Shown here: piece by piece, positions 7,974 through 17,297 of the stretch
Position numbering within the stretch: the stretch's first letter is position 1
Layout: each line of letters begins with the position of its first letter
NCBI GenBank assembly: GCA_029262955.1
Contig: JAJCYL010000305.1
Location: 1-26,411 of the forward strand
Direction of reading: 5' to 3'
DNA from: Cytophagales bacterium
GTDB taxonomy: Bacteria > Bacteroidota > Bacteroidia > Cytophagales > Cyclobacteriaceae
DNA: 26,411 nt
Notes under the pieces: generated by a model
The model's input: the letters and a program-made list of their open reading frames with translations, nothing else
What the model was told of the DNA's origin: nothing
Database searches by the model: none
Made by a program: the position numbers and the translations under genes

Positions 7974-8606
7974 ATGAATTTAAAAGATAAAGTGATCATT
8001 GGACAAAATATTTCTGCTATCTCTACTGAAATGGAAGCTAAAAAGACTCATCACTATGCCAGTAAGACAGATGCGGAAATATGGCAATCTCTTAATAGAG
8101 GCAACGACGATGCATTGATATTCATCTACAATAATTACGTTGGTCGGCTGTTAAGATTTGGCCTTCAGTTTGCACCGAGAGAGATGGTCAAGGATGCCAT
8201 CCAGGACCTTTTCCTCTATTTAAAAAGCAAGAAAAAGACAAGGGACAGCGTTCATCGGATTGCCCCCTACTTATATAAAGCGCTCTACCGAATTATCTAC
8301 ACAAAGCTTGAGCATGCTAGGAGGTTAATGAGTCGTGAAGATCAGTATGACACAATGCAATGGAATATTAACCTCTCGAATGAGGTCAAGCAAATTCAGA
8401 TAGAACACCAACAGGAGCAATCTGAGCGGCTGAATAAATCACTGAACGAATTGTCAGAAAAACAACGCCAGGCTATCCTATTATACTATTTCGAAGGATT
8501 CACACATCAGGAGATAACTGATATTATGGGATTGAAGAATAAGAGCTCGGTCAGAAAACTGATATATCGGGCTATTGATAGCTTAAAAGGATACTTCAAT
8601 GAATAG
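7974..8606 (+). CDS. ECF sigma factor (Bacteroidota FecI-like, SusC/D-linked)
   Basis: A 210-residue sigma-70 family protein. Region 2 covers about residues 34-100 (IWQSLNRGNDDALIFIYNNYV, then DAIQDLFLYL). Region 4 covers about 145-205, with the helix-turn-helix LYYFEGFTHQEITDIMGL and YRAIDSLKGY. It is followed by a FecR anti-sigma gene and a SusC-like transporter with an STN domain, the usual trans-envelope signalling order, so it very probably activates the downstream transporter genes when the ligand is bound. An alternative start is Met20 (8031), since the first 20 residues are unlike the family. The next gene starts 169 bases later. Confidence 0.93.
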   Translation: MNLKDKVIIGQNISAISTEMEAKKTHHYASKTDAEIWQSLNRGNDDALIFIYNNYVGRLLRFGLQFAPREMVKDAIQDLFLYLKSKKKTRDSVHRIAPYLYKALYRIIYTKLEHARRLMSREDQYDTMQWNINLSNEVKQIQIEHQQEQSERLNKSLNELSEKQRQAILLYYFEGFTHQEITDIMGLKNKSSVRKLIYRAIDSLKGYFNE

Positions 8607-8775
8607 TTAATATTGGAGGTCATCGTTTACGATAATCCGTGGACGCAAGTGGTCAGGAAAGCCGGCACATCCTCCAAAAAATTTTCACTGTCCAATGGGA
8701 CACTCTGGATATTTTTCCTTACTACCTTATAATAACGGTCACATTCAATGTGACCCTTGAAAATCAATTTCATAC
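8607..8775 (+). promoter_or_regulatory. Sigma-fecR intergenic region with a perfect palindrome at 8737-8755
   Basis: This 169-base gap contains GGTCACATTCAATGTGACC (8737-8755), a perfect palindrome with 9-base arms around one central base, ending 20 bases before the fecR start codon. It could be an operator for a dimeric regulator. In RNA it could form an 8-bp stem with a TCA loop next to the translation start, limiting FecR synthesis relative to its sigma factor. No convincing TAnnTTTG promoter element was found in the gap. Confidence 0.5.
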
Positions 8776-9804
8776 ATGAAATACAAGGATTATCAGGTAA
8801 CTGATTTTATTAAAGATGACTTCTTCGTGGAGTGGGTAAAAAATCCTGATTCAGAAGCGAAAGACTTTTGGATAGAATGGCTTGCCTCCAACCCCGAACA
8901 AATAGGTGCTATTAATCAGGCAAGACAGTTCATTAATGCTCTAGAGTACACAGAACACGAACCCTTGAAGCGAGATGAATATGCGGAAATGTTCGAAAAC
9001 ATCCTAAGACAAGAGAAACCAAAAACCTTTCCTCTTACACAAAGAAATTATACGAGGATACTTTTGAATGTAGCAGTCGTATCTCTTATCATCCTTTCAA
9101 CCTTTTACTATTTATACTTCATCAGTGGGCATTCAAGAAATATTGAACCCGAAACCGAGGTTACGGTAAATGTCAAAAGCAACCCTAAGGGGAGGAAATC
9201 TCTGACAAAACTACCTGACGGCACATTGGTCAAGCTGAATGCAGAGAGTATACTTACCTACAATTCTCAATTTGGCATTGATGTAAGAAGTGTTGAATTA
9301 AGAGGTGAGGCGTTCTTTGATGTGATGTCAAATGACAATCTCCCCTTTGTTATTAAGGCAGGAGGAATTGAGACACAAGTGATTGGCACTTCATTTAACG
9401 TTCGTGCCTTTGAAGATGAAAGGGATACCCAAATTATAGTAGTTAGTGGGGAAGTTACGGTATCAGATGATTTGGGAAACTCAATTATGCTCAACCCTCA
9501 TGAGATGTTGGAATATAACCGCTATGAAAAAACTCTTAAAAAATCAGTCTGCAGTGATCTAAAAAGATTCGTTGCGTGGAAAGACGGCATTCTCATTTTC
9601 GACAATGATCCATTTGACATCGTGATCGATAAACTGGAACAATGGTATGACGTGGAGATAGAATTGGCAGAAAACTTCCACGTTCCAGGTGACTATACAG
9701 GAGAATACAGTAATAAATCACTTGAGATAGTATTGGACGGCATTAGTTATGCCTCTGGATTTAAGTATTCAATAAATGGGAACAAAATATTAATAACGCA
9801 ATGA
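8776..9804 (+). CDS. FecR-family anti-sigma factor with DUF4974 domain
   Basis: A 342-residue protein. The cytoplasmic N-terminal part (1-90) is anti-sigma-like, with WIEWLASNPEQIGAINQAR. One transmembrane helix follows (about residues 94-117). The periplasmic FecR domain runs from about 125 to 235 and contains TKLPDGTLVKLNAES, ELRGEAFFDV and VIGTSFNVRAF. The C-terminal DUF4974 (about 268-341) contains WKDGILIFDNDPFDIVIDKL and YTGEYSNKSLEIVLDGI. It senses the state of the STN domain of the transporter and holds the sigma factor inactive until signalled. It lies between the sigma and transporter genes as expected. Confidence 0.95.
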   Translation: MKYKDYQVTDFIKDDFFVEWVKNPDSEAKDFWIEWLASNPEQIGAINQARQFINALEYTEHEPLKRDEYAEMFENILRQEKPKTFPLTQRNYTRILLNVAVVSLIILSTFYYLYFISGHSRNIEPETEVTVNVKSNPKGRKSLTKLPDGTLVKLNAESILTYNSQFGIDVRSVELRGEAFFDVMSNDNLPFVIKAGGIETQVIGTSFNVRAFEDERDTQIIVVSGEVTVSDDLGNSIMLNPHEMLEYNRYEKTLKKSVCSDLKRFVAWKDGILIFDNDPFDIVIDKLEQWYDVEIELAENFHVPGDYTGEYSNKSLEIVLDGISYASGFKYSINGNKILITQ

Positions 9805-9828
9805 TTATGTACGATACTAGCTAAAAGT

Positions 9829-9859
9829 GAAGTTGGCCATCTAAGAGATGACCAACTTC
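9829..9859 (+). promoter_or_regulatory. Strong hairpin between fecR and the susC-like gene
   Basis: Arms GAAGTTGGCCATCT and AGATGACCAACTTC pair over 14 positions with a single C-A mismatch and an AAG loop. The hairpin is followed by TTGCAAGG rather than a run of T, so it is not a standard rho-independent terminator. It may act as an RNA processing or stability element, or as partial attenuation separating low-level regulator expression from high-level transporter expression. Confidence 0.5.
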
Positions 9860-9910
9860 TTGCAAGGTGCTCTTCACAACTTTTAAGGTTTTCGACACAC
9901 ATAGAAGTTT

Positions 9911-12900
9911 ATGAAGCTCGCTCCTTGTCAATCGATAAAACCAATGTTTTACCTAACAATTAAAAGTATGAAGAAGAAATTACTAAATCAATTAGTAGTT
10001 ATGTCAAGAAATACCTTTTTAGCACTAACTATAAATTGCCTTGTTGGTCTGGTGGTTTACGCCGAAGGTGTAAATGGGCAAGCAAGCCTGAAAGAAACAC
10101 AAGTATCACTAACTATTAATCAGCAGAAAGTGATCAAAGTGTTTGAAATACTGACGGAAAAGACAGGATTCACTTTTACATATAATGATGCTGTCATAGA
10201 CCCTCATGCAGATATAACATTTACTGTTAAAAATGAGTCTCTTTATAAGATTCTTACCATAATCTCAGAAAAGAAGAATCTCAATTTTAGAAGAATCAAT
10301 GATAATATCCATGTCACGAAGATTACTAAGAGATCTAAGTCAAAAAGGATTATTGACCTGGCTGAAGAAATTCCTGTTACCGGAATTGTAAAAGATCGGG
10401 GTGGTAGTCCACTGCCTGGTGTATCAATATTAATAAAGGGCACTTCGACAGGAACTATAACGGATATTGAAGGAAAATTCTCTTTAAATGTTGATGAGGA
10501 CGGAGTCTTGGTTATTAGTTACATCGGATATAAAACGATGGAAGTATCCGTCAATAATCAAACCTCATTTGAGGTAGCCCTTCAGGAAGATGTTACAAGC
10601 CTCAATGAAGTAGTAATTACCGCGACCGGAGTACGGCGAAAAGTTGAGATTGGGAATACCATTGCCAGACTTGATGTTGCTGAGGACGTTAAAGTGCGTC
10701 CAATTAGTAATGTCTCAGATTTACTTCAAGGCCAAGCGTCGGGGGTTCAAATTTTCAGTAGTGGTGGTTCGGCAGGTATGGGATCACGTATCCGGATTCG
10801 AGGAGCAAGTAGCGCATCATTGTCCAATGAACCGGTTATTTATGTGGACGGGGTCCTTATTAACAATCAGGCGAATTCAATCTCTTTTGAAACTGGAGGA
10901 CAGTCTCCTTCTCGTTTGAATGACATCAACCCGGAAGACATTGAGTCAATTGAGGTTATCAAAGGTCCCTCTGCAGCAACCTTATACGGTTCAATTGCTG
11001 CAAATGGAGTAATTCTGATTACCACAAAGAAGGGGCAGGCTGGGAAGCCAAGGTGGTCTGCATTTACAGAAGGCAGTGTTGTCAACGATACTGGAGATTA
11101 TCCGGATAATTATCAGGCACTGGATGCCGCAGGCGATCCAGGCTTCAATTTTGATGCTGCGCAAGGCACATTCGTCCATAATACTGTCAACTCTTTCCAA
11201 CCTCTTAACGACTCTCGCACTTCTCCCTTCCGTACAGGAAAGTCTTATGGGATGGGATTAAGTGTTTCAGGTGGTTCCGAAGATATGACTTATTTTCTGT
11301 CTGGTAGCTATAGTGATAACGAGGGTGTCCTTCCTGTGAACAATGTTGAGAAAGTGAATTTCAGAGGTAACCTTGGAGCACAAGTTACCGAGAACTTGAA
11401 AGTGAGTATGACCACAGGCTATACCAAAAGCGAGTTGGAGTTACCGTTGAATGACAATTTTGCTCTCGGCCTGATGGGGCAGGGGCTCAATGGCACCGCA
11501 TCAATTGATGTAAACGACGGCTGGGGTGAATTTACGCCTGATGAACTGTTCGCTATTGATACGAAGCAGAATATTGATCGCTTCACCACGGGACTACAAA
11601 CAGAGTGGACTCCCTCAGAGAGTATCAATATAAGCGTTTCCGGAGGAATTGATTATACCTCAAGATGGGACAACCAGTTTTTTGAAACTGGTAATGCGCC
11701 GGCATTCCTCAATTTCGACCAGGGAGCCCGTTTTTCCAATCGGTTCAATGTCTACGTATATACGTTTAATGCGGTCGGTTCTTACAAGAAAACCATCTCA
11801 GAATCTGTAACCTCTCGTAGTTCTATTGGCTTTCAGTATTTGGGTAACCTGACTGAAGGTACCCTAAGTACAGGGCTACTATTGGTATCAGGGACTAGTT
11901 CAATCGCTGGTGCAGCCAATACGTTCAGTACGGAACAAACAACCGAACAACGAACGGCTGGTATTTTTTTTGAGGAACAAATTAGCATCAATGACAAACT
12001 ATTTATTACCGGCGCTATCCGTGGTGATCGGGGAAGCTCGTTTGGTGCGGACCTCAGTTCAGTGGTTTATCCAAAGGTGAGTGCATCATGGTTATTATCA
12101 GAAGAGCCATTTTTCAATGGGGGCAATTGGTTGAGTTCATTGCGATTGCGTGGAGCTTGGGGCGCTTCTGGTGTGCAGCCTGGCACAAATGATGCTTTGC
12201 GGTTTTTTAATCCTATAGCTGCCACCGTGGATGGTGGACAAGATGTAACAGGCGTCACTTTCGGAACTGTCAATGAGGTTGTAAGTGGAGTAGGAAACGC
12301 TGATCTTAAACCGGAGAGATCCCGTGAGATCGAATTCGGGGTTGATGCAAGCATTCTTTCTGATAGGGTAGGTCTTGAATTGACCTATTTTAATAAGCAA
12401 ACTGAGGACGCTTTAATATTTAGACAATTACCACAGTCGTTAGGTGTTGGTACCGGACGTTTTGAAAATCTCGGTTCCGTAAAGAATAGTGGGGTTGAAC
12501 TTGCCTTGAATACAAGAATTGTTGAAACCCAAAATGTAGTCTTTGACCTTGATTTTATCGCGACATTTTTTGATAACGAACTCAAAGAGCTTGGAGAAGG
12601 AATCAATCCGGTAATTTCCGGAGTCCAGCGCCACGTGGAGGGATACCCACTCAGTGGATACTGGGACGAGGAGTTTACCTTTAACGATGCCAATGGTGAT
12701 GGTTTCATCGCTCAAGAAGAAGTGCAGATTGGTGAGACAGTATTTCTTGGTACACCGCAGGCCACGGCGGATGTTTCCTTTATTCCCACTTTAGGGTTCT
12801 TTAATGACCAAATCGTGTTGAAGGGGCTCTTAAGTTTCCGAGGCGGTCAGGAGCTTTATAATAATACCGCTGCATGGCGGAATGGAAACAGTAATACACA

Positions 12901-13252
12901 AGAGTTAAATGATCCAAATGCTTCTTTGGAAGGCCAGGCCCGGGCTGTTGCGTCAAAGTTTTTTGGCACAAACGCAGGGTATATTGAAGATGCTTCTTTC
13001 TGGAGACTGCGTGAAATTTCATTGACTTACAATGTGCCTCAAAAGTTGTTAGGCTCCCTTGGGCTTTCGCGGCTAAGTTTGACAATTTCTGGTCAAAATC
13101 TCGGTATATGGACAGATTACTCCGGTCTTGATCCAGAGATCAGTTCAGACGGTCAAAGCGATTTTACCGGTCAGGGTAATATCAATACCCAGGAGTTTCT
13201 TAGTCAGCCACCAGTACGTATGTGGAAGGCTCGTCTCAACTTGTCATTTTAA
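9911..13252 (+). CDS. SusC/RagA-like TonB-dependent transporter with STN signalling domain
   Basis: Up to 1113 residues. From the N-terminus: signal segment (about 34-57, ending NGQ); STN/secretin short domain (about 72-138, VIKVFEILTEKTGFTFTYND); carboxypeptidase-regulatory-like domain (about 156-230, GSPLPGVSILIKGTSTGT and GKFSLNVDEDGVLVISYIGY); TonB-box region SLNEVVITATG; a plug with IRIRGASSASLSNEPVIYVDG and IESIEVIKGPSAATLYGS; then a barrel ending in ARLNLSF. The STN domain shows it signals to FecR as well as importing substrate with the SusD-like partner. The listed ATG gives 19 extra residues; the ATG at 9968 (Met20, 1094 residues) gives a more normal signal peptide and is my preferred start. 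The substrate is not deducible because no enzymes are linked. Confidence 0.96.
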   Translation: MKLAPCQSIKPMFYLTIKSMKKKLLNQLVVMSRNTFLALTINCLVGLVVYAEGVNGQASLKETQVSLTINQQKVIKVFEILTEKTGFTFTYNDAVIDPHADITFTVKNESLYKILTIISEKKNLNFRRINDNIHVTKITKRSKSKRIIDLAEEIPVTGIVKDRGGSPLPGVSILIKGTSTGTITDIEGKFSLNVDEDGVLVISYIGYKTMEVSVNNQTSFEVALQEDVTSLNEVVITATGVRRKVEIGNTIARLDVAEDVKVRPISNVSDLLQGQASGVQIFSSGGSAGMGSRIRIRGASSASLSNEPVIYVDGVLINNQANSISFETGGQSPSRLNDINPEDIESIEVIKGPSAATLYGSIAANGVILITTKKGQAGKPRWSAFTEGSVVNDTGDYPDNYQALDAAGDPGFNFDAAQGTFVHNTVNSFQPLNDSRTSPFRTGKSYGMGLSVSGGSEDMTYFLSGSYSDNEGVLPVNNVEKVNFRGNLGAQVTENLKVSMTTGYTKSELELPLNDNFALGLMGQGLNGTASIDVNDGWGEFTPDELFAIDTKQNIDRFTTGLQTEWTPSESINISVSGGIDYTSRWDNQFFETGNAPAFLNFDQGARFSNRFNVYVYTFNAVGSYKKTISESVTSRSSIGFQYLGNLTEGTLSTGLLLVSGTSSIAGAANTFSTEQTTEQRTAGIFFEEQISINDKLFITGAIRGDRGSSFGADLSSVVYPKVSASWLLSEEPFFNGGNWLSSLRLRGAWGASGVQPGTNDALRFFNPIAATVDGGQDVTGVTFGTVNEVVSGVGNADLKPERSREIEFGVDASILSDRVGLELTYFNKQTEDALIFRQLPQSLGVGTGRFENLGSVKNSGVELALNTRIVETQNVVFDLDFIATFFDNELKELGEGINPVISGVQRHVEGYPLSGYWDEEFTFNDANGDGFIAQEEVQIGETVFLGTPQATADVSFIPTLGFFNDQIVLKGLLSFRGGQELYNNTAAWRNGNSNTQELNDPNASLEGQARAVASKFFGTNAGYIEDASFWRLREISLTYNVPQKLLGSLGLSRLSLTISGQNLGIWTDYSGLDPEISSDGQSDFTGQGNINTQEFLSQPPVRMWKARLNLSF

Positions 13253-13282
13253 TAACGAAAGTTTTTAAGTAAGAAAATCATT

Positions 13283-14629
13283 ATGAAAAACTTAATAAAA
13301 AACGAAAATAGATCTGGAGGCGGCTTTAGAACCAGTTGTCTAACCGTACTTTTGGCTATAGGCATAACCTCCTGCGATTCTTTGTTAGAGGTTACTGATC
13401 CTGATATTGTTACGCCCGATGCACTTAATAGTGAATCTGGCCTTCAAACACTCAGGGCAGGTTCACTTGGAGATCTTGCTGTTGCAATGAGTGGATCTTC
13501 TGCCGGGCATGGCGCTACAACTGGTCTGGTTGTTATGAGCGGTCTTATGTCGGATGAGTATGATTACTCGGGCACCTTCCCAACACGTAGAGAAGGCGAC
13601 ACTCGAATCCTTCAGAATACCAACGGTGATATGGACAGGATCTTTGGCAATCTCCATAGGGCTCGAGGAACTGCTGAGCTAACCATTGATTTGGCAACAG
13701 AGTTTGGAGGAGCACCGGATATCGTAAGTGAGATGCAAAGTATTGCCGGGTACGTTAATTTGATATTCGGGGAAACTTTCTGCGCAGGAGTTCCATTCAG
13801 CAAAGCTCCGGCAGATGGGGGAGACCTTGAATTCGGGATGCCACTAACGACTCCTGAGATGTTTCAGGCGGCAATCGGTTGGTTCGATGCTGCAATCGCT
13901 ACCAACAGTCCAAATTCTGACCTCACTAATCTTGCTCTCGTGGGTAAAGCTCGTGCTTTACTGGGCTTGGGTCAGATAAGTGAGGCAGCCGATGAGGCGG
14001 CTTCTGTCCCGACGGATTTTGTATATAATGTTGAACACTCTAGCAATAGTCTCCGTCAGGAGAATGGTATTTATACTATGACTGCTGTACGTCGCCAGTT
14101 TTCCATTGCTGATGGTAAAGGCATAAATGGCTTAATGTACCGGTCTTCAATGGACCCTCGTACACCATGGGATGGAGGTACCGACTTTGGTCAGGACGAC
14201 ATAACCTTGTACTTCAATCAACTTAAGTACACATCACCCAGTGATCCCGTAGTCCTTGCTTCAGGGATTGAAGCCAGGTTGATTGAGGCCGAGGCAGCCG
14301 CACAAGCCGGAGATGCAAATGAAGTTGCCAGCATACACAATGCATTAAGAGCAGATATCGGATTAGCTGCTATGGATTTTACAGGAATGAATGCTGACGA
14401 ACTTAGGTCTGCTCATTTTGCCGAACGGGCCTTCTGGCTCTATAGCACTGGTCATCGTCACGGTGATCTTCGACGACTGGTTAGAGTTTATGGACAACCT
14501 GTTTCGGACGTATTCCCGACTGGTGAATACTTCAAAGGTGGTCAATATGCTTCTAATGTGACTTTTCCGGTCCCTCAGTCCGAGGCTAATAATCCGAACT
14601 ATCAAGCATGCTTAGACGTGAATCCGTAG
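13283..14629 (+). CDS. SusD/RagB-family substrate-binding outer-membrane lipoprotein
   Basis: A 448-residue lipoprotein with signal peptide and lipobox GITSC (Cys31). Mature features match the short RagB/SusD subgroup: TPDALNSESGLQTLRAGSLG, an alpha-helical TPR-like body (ALVGKARALLGLGQISEAADEA), ASGIEARLIEAEAAAQAGD, and the C-terminal HFAERAFWLYSTGHRHGDLR followed by VFPTGEYFKGGQYASNV and PQSEANNPN. It caps the SusC-like barrel from outside the cell and captures the ligand. It starts 30 bases after the transporter stop and ends at a strong terminator. It is shorter than many SusD proteins (500 or more residues), which fits members that do not serve polysaccharide loci. Confidence 0.95.
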   Translation: MKNLIKNENRSGGGFRTSCLTVLLAIGITSCDSLLEVTDPDIVTPDALNSESGLQTLRAGSLGDLAVAMSGSSAGHGATTGLVVMSGLMSDEYDYSGTFPTRREGDTRILQNTNGDMDRIFGNLHRARGTAELTIDLATEFGGAPDIVSEMQSIAGYVNLIFGETFCAGVPFSKAPADGGDLEFGMPLTTPEMFQAAIGWFDAAIATNSPNSDLTNLALVGKARALLGLGQISEAADEAASVPTDFVYNVEHSSNSLRQENGIYTMTAVRRQFSIADGKGINGLMYRSSMDPRTPWDGGTDFGQDDITLYFNQLKYTSPSDPVVLASGIEARLIEAEAAAQAGDANEVASIHNALRADIGLAAMDFTGMNADELRSAHFAERAFWLYSTGHRHGDLRRLVRVYGQPVSDVFPTGEYFKGGQYASNVTFPVPQSEANNPNYQACLDVNP

Positions 14630-14651
14630 GTTGTACTGAGTAGTGAGTAAT

Positions 14652-14681
14652 AAGGGGGCCACAATGGCCCTCTTATTTTTT
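14652..14681 (+). terminator. Rho-independent terminator after the SusD-like gene
   Basis: A 10-bp GC-rich stem (AAGGGGGCCA with TGGCCCTCTT, one G-U wobble) and CAA loop is followed by A and six T. It begins 22 bases after the SusD-like stop, marking the end of the sigma-FecR-SusC-SusD locus. Confidence 0.9.
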
Positions 14682-14722
14682 CCCATGAAACCTTTTGGCA
14701 TGATTACAAGCAGGTTATATCA

Positions 14723-17281
14723 ATGATGAGTGAACCGCGCCAAATATCCGGTAGTTCCATGGGCTTTGCTGTTTTATCCGGTCTATTTTTTCTCTCAGGG
14801 GCAACAGGATTAATACTTCAGGTTGTTTGGATGTATCGACTTGGGCTGGTTTTCGGAAATGCCGCGTATGCCACTGCAGCTACTTTGGCTGCATTTTTTC
14901 TTGGATTAGCACTTGGAGGTTGGTTCTGGGGGAAGGCTTCTGCCAGGTTCAAAAATCCACTCACAGTTTACGGTCTAATGGAAGTGGGTGTAGCCTTAAC
15001 TGCACTTATATGGATTCCAGGTCTTGAATTCTATGAAACACACTATCCTTCGGTTGTGGATCTTTTTGGAGGTCAAAAGAGTATCCTTACACTCTGTAAA
15101 TTCGTTTTTAGCACTACACTCTTATTATTACCAACTGTTCTCATGGGTGGTACCTTTCCCGTACTGGCGCAGTATGTTGGAAAAGAGCGACACCAACTTG
15201 CTAGCCGGGGTACTATTTTGTATGCGGTAAATACTATCGGCGCATCCCTTGGTGCCTTCCTCGCTGGTTTTTTCCTCCTATCAAAGTACGGAGTGAGTTC
15301 AACTTACATTTTTGCGGTGGCCTTGGCTTCAGGCATTGGGATTGTTGCCATAATATTGGACCGGTTGCCAGTTCGAAATGTTCCTGTGCCAAAACTAATT
15401 GGGAGTATTGATATCATTTCAGAGAAAAGCTCCACAACTATATCCTCCGATTCGTTACCCACTTTAAACTACTCGCAATTCATAATATTGGCGTTTGCCT
15501 CTGGCCTTTTAGCTCTTTCAACCGAGACTATATGGACGAGAATGTTCGCACAAGTTCTGCAGAATTCAGTCTACTCCTTTTCAGCAATTTTAGTCATATT
15601 CCTTATTGCCTTGGGACTAGGTGGACTATTATCGCATGTTTTGGTTCGTCTGTCACTGCCTCCAATACCCGTATTATTAGCACTTCTTTCTCTTGGAGCA
15701 ATAGCAATTGGATTTTCCCCGGTTGTTTTCTATGCCTCGACCAATGGCCTTGGATACCTGGCTTCCGGTTCATCGTGGTTCGATTATCTAAGCGCGGTTT
15801 TTGGACTTGGAATTTCAGTGGTATTGCCACCAAGCGTAGTCTTCGGGGCGATATTCCCGTTCTTGCTAAAAGCATCGCCGAAGACAGATCAAGAACCAGG
15901 AAGATTCGTGGGTACGTTGGTTTTATTCAATGCGCTTGGTAGCACCATCGGACCAATCATTGTTGGGTTTATCTTGCTTGATGCAGTGGGACTTTGGAGC
16001 AGTATTAAAATAATTGCAGTCTCATATGGGGTGTTAGCACTTCTAATCGCCTTCTCCTACTATGATGATAGGAAAATAAGGTGGATGGTATTGCCTGTGG
16101 TGGGCATTATTGGTGTAGCAATGTTGACCAACCCACCTATTGTTCGATTGGAAACTGGACAAAAGGTTTTGGATGTATGGCAATCAAGCGATGGAGTTGT
16201 ATCGATTGTTGAATCCGCCGGAAATATCCAGATGAAACTAGATAACTATTACACTCTCGGAGATTCTCGTTCAATACTTGTGGAGCAAATGCAAGCCCAT
16301 ATTCCCCTCATGATCCATCCAAAACCAAAGCGTGTATTGTTTTTGGGAATGGGCACTGGAATTACTGCGGGTGCTTCCCTAAGCCATGATGTAGAACGTG
16401 TAGTGGCCGTAGAATTGGTGTCAGATGTAATACCTGCAGCCCAACGTTATTTTTCTCCATGGGCCAACGGGCTTTTCGAAGATCAACGTGTTGAAATTAT
16501 TTCCGATGATGCTAGAAATTTTATTTTAAGTACACCCGAACAATTTGATGTAATAGTAGGGGATCTCTTCACCCCCTGGCATGCTGGCACGGGGAGCCTT
16601 TATACCGTTGAGCATTTTCAAAAGGCACAAGAACGACTTGCTCCCGGTGGGCTTTTCGCACAGTGGTTGCCATTATACCAACTAACTCCACGGAGTTTCG
16701 AAATTATTGCCGCAACGTTTGCTTCAGTTTTTCCACAAGTGACCTTATGGCGTGCTGATTTTTCCGGATCACGTGCCAGTATAGCGCTTGTTGGTCAAGA
16801 ATCAGGTTCAAAACTCGAACAGGAGGTTCTCCAGGAAAACATTGTTAACGTAGTTGGAAACAGTAACACCTCGAATGCAATGGCAAATCACATGGCAGGT
16901 CTTTTTTACCTTGGGAATTTGAATACTCTTCAAAATCGTTTGTGGGGAAATATCCTAAATACAGATGATAAACGGGCCGTGGAATTCATGACACCAATCT
17001 TGTCCTATCAAGCTAGTGCCGGACATAATAGTTACATGGTTGGGAAGGAGTTGGAAAATTTTTTATCAACATTGGTGATCAATCTCCCGGTTGAAGAAGA
17101 TCCTTATCTTTCCAACCTGCCATCCAGCGAGATCCGGTATGTAGAGGTGGGATTACAATACTTTCGTTATCAACAATTTCTATTTGCCGGGAAAGAAAGA
17201 GAGGCAAAACGTGTAGCTAAGCAAATTCGTCTAATAGCCCCAGATTTCTTAAATAAATCAACTACATCTTCAAATCAGTAG
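14723..17281 (+). CDS. Fused MFS-like membrane / spermidine-synthase-like protein
   Basis: An 852-residue protein. Residues 1-470 form a multi-helix membrane domain with LSGATGLILQVVWMYRLG and LAAFFLGLALGGWFWGK, a pattern characteristic of 'fused MFS/spermidine synthase' proteins. Residues of about 480-700 form a Rossmann domain with RVLFLGMGTGITAGA (about 537-550), VAVELVSDVIPAAQRYF and FDVIVGDLFTPWHAGTG (about 606-622). The true aminopropyltransferase acidic motif (DSSDP type) is replaced by DLFTPW, so canonical spermidine synthesis is doubtful; the small-molecule substrate is unknown. The C-terminal 150 residues are less recognisable. There are two ATG codons in tandem at the start. It sits between the SusD terminator and two sigma-factor genes, 16 bases before the first. 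Confidence 0.9.
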   Translation: MMSEPRQISGSSMGFAVLSGLFFLSGATGLILQVVWMYRLGLVFGNAAYATAATLAAFFLGLALGGWFWGKASARFKNPLTVYGLMEVGVALTALIWIPGLEFYETHYPSVVDLFGGQKSILTLCKFVFSTTLLLLPTVLMGGTFPVLAQYVGKERHQLASRGTILYAVNTIGASLGAFLAGFFLLSKYGVSSTYIFAVALASGIGIVAIILDRLPVRNVPVPKLIGSIDIISEKSSTTISSDSLPTLNYSQFIILAFASGLLALSTETIWTRMFAQVLQNSVYSFSAILVIFLIALGLGGLLSHVLVRLSLPPIPVLLALLSLGAIAIGFSPVVFYASTNGLGYLASGSSWFDYLSAVFGLGISVVLPPSVVFGAIFPFLLKASPKTDQEPGRFVGTLVLFNALGSTIGPIIVGFILLDAVGLWSSIKIIAVSYGVLALLIAFSYYDDRKIRWMVLPVVGIIGVAMLTNPPIVRLETGQKVLDVWQSSDGVVSIVESAGNIQMKLDNYYTLGDSRSILVEQMQAHIPLMIHPKPKRVLFLGMGTGITAGASLSHDVERVVAVELVSDVIPAAQRYFSPWANGLFEDQRVEIISDDARNFILSTPEQFDVIVGDLFTPWHAGTGSLYTVEHFQKAQERLAPGGLFAQWLPLYQLTPRSFEIIAATFASVFPQVTLWRADFSGSRASIALVGQESGSKLEQEVLQENIVNVVGNSNTSNAMANHMAGLFYLGNLNTLQNRLWGNILNTDDKRAVEFMTPILSYQASAGHNSYMVGKELENFLSTLVINLPVEEDPYLSNLPSSEIRYVEVGLQYFRYQQFLFAGKEREAKRVAKQIRLIAPDFLNKSTTSSNQ

Positions 17282-17297
17282 TTAATCTGTAACCGCA

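Noticed and set aside
15532..15942. 136-codon + strand frame inside the fused MFS/spermidine synthase gene
   Set aside because: It is fully overlapped by a well-supported membrane domain in another frame, with an amino-acid composition typical of an off-frame reading.
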